Origin: Fragilaria crotonensis
Lineage: Eukaryota > Bacillariophyta > Fragilariophyceae > Fragilariales > Fragilariaceae
Direction: 5' to 3'
Assembly (NCBI GenBank): GCA_022925895.1
Contig: JAKSYS010000774.1
Coordinates: 1-26,221, forward strand
DNA: 26,221 nt
Position 1 is the first letter of the stretch. Each line of letters opens with the position of its first letter. The notes under the pieces are model-generated. The model was not told the DNA's origin. It worked only from the letters and a program-made list of their open reading frames with translations, and made no database searches. The translations under genes and the position numbers were made by a program. Below, piece by piece: positions 9,201-17,509 of this stretch.

Positions 9201-11945
9201 CGGATGATTTCGGTTACGGATTTGTGGGTCGCGATGATGCAGGCAAGACAGACATGAAAGGGGACAGTAGTGCAAGTTACGACCAGTACGGGGTTCTTGA
9301 TGACTCTGAAGTATCCGGTCCGGCGGATCAAAGGAAGCCAAGTGCCACCAAGGATGCGAACAATGATAGCTTCGCTCGGTTCGATGATGATTCAGACTCA
9401 CGGTCATTTTCAGAATCTGACGCCTCACGGTCTGATTCCGGCTCAGAATCGATGTCTGAAGACCCGCGTGAGAATCTCAGTATGGGTGATGATTCACAGG
9501 CATCTTCAAATCTCGATGACTATGAGTTTGATGATCCCACTGGAATTGACCAGAAGAAAATTGTTAAGAGAGCCGCAAACCAGCCCTCCTCTGATGAGGA
9601 TTCCGAGTCGTCACACGGTTCTGTTTCCGAATCATCAGCGCCACAATCTATGTCCGATTCTGCATCCCGTTCTGCCTCAGAGTCGGTTTACGATAGCGAA
9701 TCCTCGCAGGAAAATGATGACGGTTGGGACGATGATGACGGAAGCACAAGTGAACCCGAAAAATCGGAAGACATCGAAATCCAGGGATCCTTCTCCGATT
9801 TGGTTGCTGATCGAAGCGCTGCGGTGCAAAATAAGGTCTTTGAGACCGCGTCCTCTCAGGCAGCAGTAGCTCCCTCAAGTGTTGAGGATCAGGAGGGTTT
9901 GACAGCTGGCGAAGCCGCTGGTATTGGTGTTGCAGCTGGTGCAGCAGGTGCCGGCGCGGCTGTATTGCTCTCGCGAAAGAACAGGAGTGATAAAGTCGAG
10001 GACCCGGCCTATGATTCTGAAATGGACGATACTCAGACCGATGACAACACAAATACTGATGGTTACACCAATACTGACGACTACACAAACACGGATGATT
10101 ACACGAACACTGATGATTATACGCGCACGGATGATTACACGAACACTGATGACTACACGAACGAGGGGTACACCTCAGTGGACGGCACTGAAGTTGGCGA
10201 AAAATCTGTAGCTGTTGCAGCCACTGCAGCCGTTGGTGCAACCGCACTCGTCGCTGCGACCAGCGGGAAGTTTGATTCGGAATCGGAGTTTGAATCGGAC
10301 TCCGACTCGCGCTCGTCGGGATCATACTCGTCCGGATCTTATACGGAGTCCGAAGGTGAGAATGACCGTAAGTACTCTAATGCCAACCGTGCAAGGGGTT
10401 CCACACCGCCTGGTCAAGTTCCCCTGGACGACGAGTCAGAGTCTTCATACACCAGTGGCTCGTACACTGAGTCTGAAAGCGAGGTCGAACGGAAAAGGGA
10501 CAAGACTGAAGTTACCACCTCTGTGTCGCCCACGGAGAGCAACCATCTCCGCTCAGCGTTAGATGAAAGTGAAAGCGAACTTGACGAGAGTGACTACACT
10601 GATTCAGATAACGACACATACGAAGAGGGAACCCTAGACGGAACACTTGATGGCACTTATGCTACAGACCAGGATGTTCAAGCTGCAATAGCTGCTGGCG
10701 CTCTGGGGAATGGTTTTAAGAACGCATCCGAGAAAGCCCAGGGGGGCATTCCTGACGAAGTGCGACGAAACAGTGATTTAATGGATAAGAAGTTAAACGA
10801 AGGAGACTGGGATGGAATAATCGACCATGTGGGTAAGGTGGAAAACCTTGACGAAATGGAGAAAAATGAGGCTGCTCGAGAGCGAGATCACACTCCTAGT
10901 TCGGGTTCCGATTCTGGCTCGCAGTCTCACTCCGACTCCCAAAGTCGCTCGGGTAGCTCATACTCTGGTTCATCGTACACTGGAAGTCACTCTGGGAGTG
11001 GTTCTTACAGCCGGAGTGGCAGCGAATCGGATAGGTCTTCACGTGGGAAGGACAGAAGTGAACAATCCTACTCTGATGACGGTTCTAACACCGAGGACTA
11101 CACCACTGAAGGCTACGTCACCGAGGGTGCTTCGTCGACCGTTGATACATTGGTCACGGAAACCCTCAGGTGAGATGCAGCGAAAGCAAGAGGTCAGAGC
11201 AGAAGTGGAGGCTCTTGTTCGACTCGTAGTTCCGGAGGAAATCGATAATATCGATGCCATGCTGGCTCAATTCGAAGGACGTGAAGAGGAGCTGTTGCAG
11301 ACTTTGAGAACCATGCAGGAACGGAGTGTAACGTTTCGAGCTCGAGCCGCAGTTCACAAAAGCTCCGGTCGACCGCCACCTCGTCGTGGTGATGGTGTAG
11401 GTTATCGTCGTGATGGCGGCGCCTATTCAGTTGACTCGCGGCAAACTGGCGAGTCGGAAACATCTCGCGGTTCTACAGCAGGCTCAGCGGCTATTGCCGC
11501 GGCTAGCATTCCAAGGCCGGCAACGGGTAGGGTGCCGATTCACCCCCCACCCGTTCCTGCTTATGAATCGAGGCGTGAGTCGGACGGCTCATCGCCTTAT
11601 TCGGATCCTTCAAAGAATTCTCCCCCTGAGGTTCGTTCCTCTGGTGCCATTCGGCGCGAAAAGATACGAGACCCATCAAGTGATGGTGACAGCGATAGTG
11701 GCAGTGAGAGTGAAAGTCGAAGCGAAGAAGGCAGCTATAGCAGTGGAAGCTACACATCGGCCTCTGGATCGCAATCCGGGTCCTACACTGGCAGCAGCGC
11801 AAGTAGAAGCGAATCTTATGCAAGCAGGAGTCTCGATGATTTGCCCAACCGATGGAAGACTAACGACAAGCAGCCCTTGAGCAAGAAGCTGGACGCTGGG
11901 GACAGCTACGTGGAGAGCGCTGCACATCGCGTTTCACGTCGTTAA
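6240..11945 (+). CDS. Large EF-hand, single-pass membrane protein with acidic Ser-rich tail (three-frame gene model)
   Basis: I recognise the architecture but no named family. The protein starts at ATG 6240 or 6285; the latter gives a clean signal peptide ending SRSALSQ. Three related modules follow, each with an EF-hand loop and a later LP..LQ..F segment. Loops 6408-6443 and 7511-7546 fit the 12-residue calcium consensus; 6854-6892 has one extra residue. Thr/Pro linkers (TPKPTPSP units, about 7126-7470 and 7760-8075) precede two similar extracellular modules sharing D.PCPAG/D.ACPAG and LCQ.V motifs (about 8087-8480, 8590-8960). One membrane helix lies at 9065-9139. The tail is acidic and Ser-rich with NTDDYT repeats and SGSYT motifs. 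Two Ala/Gly-rich hydrophobic stretches (about 9900-9970, 10200-10260) could be extra membrane segments. The frame changes at about 6725-6770 and near 11170. Shared modules on both sides argue for one protein of about 1,900 residues, joined by very short introns or broken by indels. A calcium-dependent cell-surface or wall role is inference. Confidence 0.7.
10052..10174 (+). repeat. 18-bp (NTDDYT) coding tandem repeat
   Basis: Seven in-frame six-residue units with consensus NTDDYT run through the acidic tail; the first is NTDGYT, one is RTDDYT and the last is degenerate. The unit echoes the [10 protein letters not shown] motif near the end of the second open frame. It is likely length-variable between strains. 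Confidence 0.85.
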
Positions 11946-12562
11946 GCCTCACAGTGACCCGGAAGTCGATACGAATGATTTAACCAAAGTAACCGATGTT
12001 GGTTGGTCGCATCATGTTGATTTTGTTCCTGGTAGTGAACTACTGTTCGTTAGTTTGAGTTGCCTCTTCTTGTGCCGTCAAGGTGTTGTCGCTAGCATTG
12101 TCATCATTACTCAGAGCATTGTTTGGGTTTTCGTAGTACAAGTAGTCTAGTGTCTAGTCTACTGTTAAGATGTAGAAGCTTATACGACGTATAGGCGTAT
12201 AGGTCTTACTCTTGCAGATGCACCGTTGTACCAGTACTAGTAGCATGATGAGGGAGTACAAGTAAATGTTATGCACTGTATGTGTATATTTTTTGTACTG
12301 AGGTACTTGTACCAGTTACTTGTACTGTACGTCGGCGATGCTATGGTATGCATAGCCGCGAGACCGAGGTCGATTCCGCAGGGTTCGAGTTCAGGACCGT
12401 CGTTTGATATACGACTATTGAACATATCATACGCTTGTCGCCAGGTACTCGTACCAGTGCATTGAGGATTGAGGTAATCCAGTTCATCAAGTCGCCGACA
12501 GTCGATATTCGATACTCGGACACTCGCTAGATCCGTTCCATTTCAGCGCCCCAATAGAAGTA
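11946..12562. other. Intergenic region upstream of the first MBD-like gene
   Basis: No gene is seen. The interval is dominated by the GTAC-rich block at 12136-12446. A GGGTTCGAGTTC word near 12380 recalls a tRNA T-loop but lacks a pairing stem. Confidence 0.5.
12136..12446. repeat. GTAC-rich block upstream of the first MBD-like gene
   Basis: I count 11 GTAC words in about 310 bases, often as TTGTACC or TGTACTG. It ends about 115 bases before the ATG at 12563. Confidence 0.65.
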
Positions 12563-13771
12563 ATGGAGACGGAACCTGTCCCAATGGGTCAGTCTGCGTC
12601 AACGGATTCCGAGGCGCCTAAGAATGCAACCCAACAGGAAGCAATGGAAGATACCGTAGCGCTTCCTGGAGCTGCGACCGACGGTGTTGATAACGACCAC
12701 GACAGTATTGAAAAATCATCCCATCCCAACAGTGTCCAGCACAGTACCTCCGAAGGCGACAAGGATGCGCCTTCGATTTCACTTGCTGCTATTCCGAAGA
12801 AAGCACAAGAGTCGCAAGACGATGCCGTTCCTGAAGACTCGTCGGGGCTTGGCTTGCTTGACATGTCCAGGGCTGATGCGAGCGAACCAAACCGTCAAGA
12901 GTTGACAAAGAGCAATACTCAAACAGTGCCGGAAGCTGGTAGTGAGAAAAATTCTGACGCAGCCCTAGATCACGTGGTGGATGATGCGCGGAGCAATGAT
13001 GTTGTGAAGGAACTATCGCAGAATTCCAGCGAGCCAATCGCGGCCGCAAATGGTGACGTTCCTGCAAAAGGCGAATCGTCTGGCACGCCACTGCCAGTCA
13101 CTACCGCTTGGACAGACGTGAGTCCCCGACGACGAAAGCGAGGTACGTTCGAAAACCTAGTTTGGCGTGTCATGTTAGCCATGTGATGAATGCGCCTCAT
13201 CCATGCTGCAAATGAAGTTGCTGTTAAAACTGTTATTCGGAATCTGACTGCTGGGCGAGATGAAGCGGAAGTCGACGGTCCGATGACCAAGAAACCTAGA
13301 GATACGAGCGATATGCTAGAATTGTCTGGTTCATCAGCCTTGAACCAGGAGGCGTTAGACGTATCTATCCCTACGAAAGCATCCAAAACGGAGACTAAGC
13401 GCAAGAAGTCGGTTACGCCTTCTGGAAGTTCAGTGTCCAAAAAGAAAGTTGCAGCTTCGGGACCATTGCCAAATTCCAAGGCAACACCTAAACAACCCGG
13501 AAAATCCCCGGCTAGGACGAGTGCTAAGGAAATATGGTCTGGACCGCCTACAGAGCCTTTGGAAGGGGGTTGGCCTGCCGGATGGATTAAGAAAGTATTT
13601 GAACGGCAAAGTGGAGGAACCGCTGGATCCACGGATAGGTATTGGTATTCTCCGATGACAAACAAGAAGTTTCGATCCATGGTGGAAATAAATCGTTTTT
13701 TCCACCACTTGAAAGCTTGCGGAGGCAACGAAGATCAAGCTTGGCGATTAATGAAGGCAAAGCAAGGATGA
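12563..13771 (+). CDS. MBD-like domain protein (two exons)
   Basis: Candidate methylated-DNA-binding or chromatin protein of 377 residues. Exon 1 is 12563-13142 and exon 2 is 13218-13771. The intron (13143-13217, 75 nt) begins GTACGT, ends AAG, contains two consecutive in-frame TGA codons, and splicing restores one frame. The N-terminal 190 residues are acidic, low-complexity and Ser-rich. SPRRRKR just before the splice point looks like a nuclear localisation signal. The C-terminal domain (residues about 302-358) has the MBD pattern GGWPAGW..., RQSG, TDRYWYSP and FRSMVEINRFF. By alignment to the MBD1/MeCP2 fold as I recall it, both DNA-contacting arginines (the R of RQSG and the R of FRS) and the Asp and Tyr of TDRYW are conserved. 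It lies 664 bp upstream of a second MBD-like gene on the same strand. Binding to methylated CpG is inference. Confidence 0.8.
13143..13217 (+). other. Spliceosomal intron in the first MBD-like gene
   Basis: The donor is GAG|GTACGT and the acceptor is ATGAAG|TTG, 75 nt, phase 1. It contains stop codons at 13184-13186 and 13187-13189. Removing it joins SPRRRKR directly to VAVKTVIRNL in one frame. Confidence 0.85.
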
Positions 13772-14435
13772 TGTCGTTATCGCTATCTAGATGACGAATG
13801 GATTAGGTTTTACTCCGTACTTTAGCGATAGTACAGGAGTCGCAATGCATTACGCCTCAAATAATTGCAGGCTGCTGTAAGATAATTGTTTTAGAAACAT
13901 GCAGTGATATGTATTCGGAGTCCTATAGCTTCGATGCTAGTTCATTACTTGTACGGAGTACCAAATTACCCGTGAAGGAATTGCAAAATCCTGTTTCTGA
14001 AACTTGCCGTCAAAACAGCAATCTTGCGAACTTCGACCTCGTAACTCGCTACAAGAGTATTATTGCAACTTTCATGACCCATTGCCCATTGCCCATTGCT
14101 GTTTAGGATCAAAGCTCCCCGTAATGAATCCGTAGGCCGCAACCTGCAATTGTACTCGTACCTGGTACCTGGTATATGTACTGTATTATACTTGTGTCTT
14201 GTGTCGTATACAGGAGCACTACAGTAGGCGCTCGGACTACTACAGGTAGTAGTAAACAGTAAACAAGCACTATACATGATTACTTTTTTGTGCTGTAACT
14301 GTACTTGTACAAGGAGTCTATCGTCTATTACAGTCTACCGGTAGATGAATGCATGAGCAGTGAGCAGTTATCAGGATCGCTGTCATCAAGCATCAAGAAC
14401 AAGACAAAGGATTCTTTCGGGTTGTGACCAAGAAC
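13772..14435. other. Intergenic region between the two MBD-like genes
   Basis: No gene is seen. It contains three exact copies of CCCATTG in tandem (14078-14098) and a GTAC-containing block (14151-14310) with six GTAC words. Presumably it holds the 3' end of the first gene and the promoter of the second. Confidence 0.5.
14151..14310. repeat. GTAC-rich block upstream of the PDZ-MBD gene
   Basis: Six GTAC words in about 160 bases, including GTACCTGGTACCTGGTA-type runs. It ends about 125 bases before the ATG at 14436. Confidence 0.6.
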
Positions 14436-16529
14436 ATGGACAACACGTCGTTGTTACAGTCATATCCCAGCGACAAAGCTGCATCCATCCTAGAGAGGCA
14501 GAATGAACTGAATCAACTGTTGCCGCCATTAAAGATTGGCGAATACGACACTGTCGTTGAATCCATCGCGGGTAGAGGATTAGGGTTGCATTTAAAGGTC
14601 AAGGAGGGGATCATCGCCTTTTGCGGCTATAAAAAATTTGAGGATGGGTTCAAATGCCCAGCTGAATTAAACAAGTCCGTTCATGCAGTAGGGGACGTGT
14701 TCATCGCAGTCGACGGTGTGAGCCTTGATGGTCTGTCGTTTAGGGATGCATTCGCGGCACTCCAGGCGAGCGTCGGAGAAGGAAACAAGTTTGTTTTCCT
14801 GAGGTTTAGGGAGAATGCGACAGCGTCGTCGTCCAACATCTCCACCCCAGCATCGGTCGTTCAGCCACTTTCTGCTGATACAGGCTCTACCACTGTCATT
14901 CAACCGCCCACCATACTGGATAAAGCTGAACAACCTCACCGAGAAGTGGTGTCATCGACTGAAGCCAAGAGTCACGATGGGTCCGCATCACCCGCGATTC
15001 CCCCCTCTAGAATGCCGCCAAAAAGTCGGACAATGGTATGGTATGGTCATACACGCATTCCCTATCCCGGGATAGCGCAGAGGCTCCAAGCCATGGAGGA
15101 GGCATTCGCTGAGGAAAATGCTCCTCCAACATCGAGTCAAGAGAACGCAAGCGTAGAATCAGCAAGTGTATCGGAGATAGGCAAACACCAACAACTACAA
15201 GCTGGTAGCGGTGAAACTGGAATTGCCCCTCAAAGGAGCGTTTACAGGGCGCCTTCGGTCGTCGAACCTGCAACATTTGCTTCAAATCATCCAGCGTCGT
15301 CGAGTCAAGAGAACGCAAGCGTCGAATCAGCAAGTGTATCGGAGATAGGCATACACCAACAACTACAAGCTGGTAGCGGTGAAACTGGAATTGCCCCTCA
15401 AAGGAGCGTTTACAGGGCGCCTTCGGTCGTCGAACCTGCAACATTTGCTTCAAATCATCCAGCGTCGTCGCAATCTGCTGGAACCAGTTTTGGAACCAAC
15501 CGCTCAGAGACGAATTTCATGGGCACGCCGACGGAGCAGTCGACAGCGATGCGTACCAACGAAAAGCAGGACTCTTTGTCTGGCTCAGAGCAGCAACTAC
15601 CTCAAAATGTGTACCACCAACCGAGCGTCAACTCCATGGGAAATGCAACCGCTTCCAACGATATGACTAATGTCGCCGATAATTCGAATCATGAAGCAGG
15701 TCCTGTGACCACGTCAACAACGAATGAGTCGCATTCCACACCACGCAATGCTGTCACTCTACAAGCCAAACAACCCGCACTTCCCACAAAATCGAGCTCA
15801 GTGCAACAAGTGCCGTCGCAGCAATCGAATTTCGGATCAGTCAATTCTTCATTCCAATCTCTTGGAAACTGCGCAAATATTGCTGAGTCGAGCTCGATGG
15901 AACCGATGCTGATGAAAGAAGGAAATGTGTCATCCGCACTTAGCACGAATGCACTACAACTTACAAACAGCAACGAGCCTCTCCCCCCTTCGGATTCGTT
16001 CACTGCAGACACTTCCGTTGACCATTTTCCAAGGAAGAGGCTATTTGCTTTCAAAAGTGTCCTCCAAGGCGACGTACGATCTATGAACGCGTCGTCAATC
16101 GTCTCTTGCAGGGTCTTGGAAGCCAAAGGGGAGGAGGGGTACAAGCCCCTACATTTGAAGCGAGCCGCAATAGCGTATGCGACACCATTGAATGACATTG
16201 ACGAGCTGATGGAAGCGAAGCAACAACACACTACTCGCAACCGAAATGGTGGGCGAGGTCAAAAGCGAAGTGCGGAAGCGCACACCTCACCGCACGCTTC
16301 AACGAGTCCTAAGAAGCAAAGCAATCCTCGTAGCTTGATGGGAAGGGCTCCCACATTGGTGTACGAAGGACCACCCCTAAAATCACTGTTTGGAGGTTGG
16401 CCTGATGGATGGATTCAGAAAACATATCAACGACAGGGATCAACGAGCCGCGATAGCTACTTCTATGGTCCAGGGACGGACCATAGATTTCGGTCTTTGA
16501 TCGAAGTACTGCGTTTCCTGGGACGCTAA
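14436..16529 (+). CDS. PDZ-like plus C-terminal MBD-like domain protein
   Basis: Single-exon gene of 697 residues. ATG 14436 is chosen because the longer frame begins with GTG. Residues about 38-125 look like a PDZ domain: the peptide-binding loop is GLGL (48-51), followed by VGDVFIAVDGVSLDGLSFRDAF, here read as VGD.. and DGVSL motifs. A long Ser/Gln/Asn-rich disordered middle contains two near-identical 56-residue repeats (15132-15467). A basic patch (GRGQKRSAEAH) may be a nuclear signal. The last 53 residues (645-697) are an MBD-like domain closely related to that of the upstream gene, sharing GPP....L.GGWP.GWI and RFRS. Both candidate DNA-contacting arginines are kept, and the loop between them is three residues shorter. 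PDZ on a DNA-binding domain suggests tethering of partners to chromatin; that is inference. Confidence 0.75.
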   Translation: MDNTSLLQSYPSDKAASILERQNELNQLLPPLKIGEYDTVVESIAGRGLGLHLKVKEGIIAFCGYKKFEDGFKCPAELNKSVHAVGDVFIAVDGVSLDGLSFRDAFAALQASVGEGNKFVFLRFRENATASSSNISTPASVVQPLSADTGSTTVIQPPTILDKAEQPHREVVSSTEAKSHDGSASPAIPPSRMPPKSRTMVWYGHTRIPYPGIAQRLQAMEEAFAEENAPPTSSQENASVESASVSEIGKHQQLQAGSGETGIAPQRSVYRAPSVVEPATFASNHPASSSQENASVESASVSEIGIHQQLQAGSGETGIAPQRSVYRAPSVVEPATFASNHPASSQSAGTSFGTNRSETNFMGTPTEQSTAMRTNEKQDSLSGSEQQLPQNVYHQPSVNSMGNATASNDMTNVADNSNHEAGPVTTSTTNESHSTPRNAVTLQAKQPALPTKSSSVQQVPSQQSNFGSVNSSFQSLGNCANIAESSSMEPMLMKEGNVSSALSTNALQLTNSNEPLPPSDSFTADTSVDHFPRKRLFAFKSVLQGDVRSMNASSIVSCRVLEAKGEEGYKPLHLKRAAIAYATPLNDIDELMEAKQQHTTRNRNGGRGQKRSAEAHTSPHASTSPKKQSNPRSLMGRAPTLVYEGPPLKSLFGGWPDGWIQKTYQRQGSTSRDSYFYGPGTDHRFRSLIEVLRFLGR
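15132..15467 (+). repeat. 168-bp in-frame tandem duplication in the PDZ-MBD gene
   Basis: Copies 15132-15299 and 15300-15467 differ at only two bases that I could find, giving two 56-residue protein repeats (SSQENASVES...SNHPAS). The period is a multiple of three, so the frame is kept. Such near-identity indicates recent duplication or ongoing conversion. Confidence 0.95.
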
Positions 16530-17509
16530 GTTGTGGCCTGGTCATAACCTTAGATTTCATATTAGTTTATGGACATTATTTGCACGGGTCTCATGCGCAT
16601 GGAACGAAAATCGGACCATTGGATGCATCGTTCTTCCTTTCGCGCTCCGTCGCTTAGCATTCCATGCTCTGAACAGAAGCCCCTCTCCCTGTCATTCTTG
16701 CAGTGTGGCTCCTGTACTCACCGGAGAGCTTGCCTTTTGCTATAACCTCCATTCTTTTTAGCGCATGTAATTTTTCTTGATGCACTTGCGCACACTCTCA
16801 AGACCTTCATCATAGTGAGTGTCATATCATGAATTGTTGGCACCATGCTTGTTTTCCCTCGAATCATGGTATGGTTCCAACTTGGACGATTCCGAAAATG
16901 AGGTGTCAGCAGCCCCAGGACTGTGAGGGTTCCATTATAATCAATTTTCTGCTGTTTCACTGTGGCGGGCGTCAAAAGTGCTCACAGTGGTGCTCTGTCG
17001 TTGAATTGTAACATGAAAGGCTCATGGATTAATGGTTCTCGCTCTAGCTCATTGGCGCGTACAGTTTATGCTGTGTTGTGTGAAGTTGTCGCTTTAGTTA
17101 GAACCTACTCTAGCTCGTTGGAATTCGGTGGATATACTGTACTATATGTTTGGACCCTAAGTAAGATACGCAGACAGTAATTCGAAGGGCCATCGGCTCA
17201 CTCTATAGAAACTTATTCATATTTTTTACCTTGTTTCGTGGCAAAATCAACGCGTCAGGCTTTCGACTTGGTGTGGTGTCAACCCTTGGCCGCCTTCTCC
17301 TTAAAACTTTATTGCTCACCTTGAGCAAGCCAAACGAATAGCAGCAACAGCGCCGGGAGCAACACATCGAATGCTCTGGCGCGCAGAATTTGAAATAGTG
17401 CAGGGTGTGGGTGAATTGCAACGTCATGGCGCGTGTCTGAGAGAACGACGGAGTGAGCTGGAATCGATTGGTCAAGAAATTTTCAATAAAGTCACAAACC
17501 TCACGTGGT
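16530..17509. other. Convergent 3' intergenic region, no gene seen
   Basis: About 980 bases lie between the ends of the PDZ-MBD gene (+) and the RING-TC-FBA gene (-). Short open frames have no recognisable domains. GTAC words are sparse compared with upstream intervals. AGCTCATTGG-like words at about 17047 and 17111 recall tRNA D-arms but no tRNA can be folded. Confidence 0.5.

Noticed and set aside
12360..12400. tRNA suggested by GGGTTCGAGTTC
   Set aside because: The bases flanking the T-loop-like word do not pair, and no acceptor or anticodon stem can be formed.
13190..13771. Separate second gene starting at ATG 13190
   Set aside because: That ATG lies inside a GT-AG intron. The same frame continues on both sides, and splicing joins it to the upstream exon in phase.
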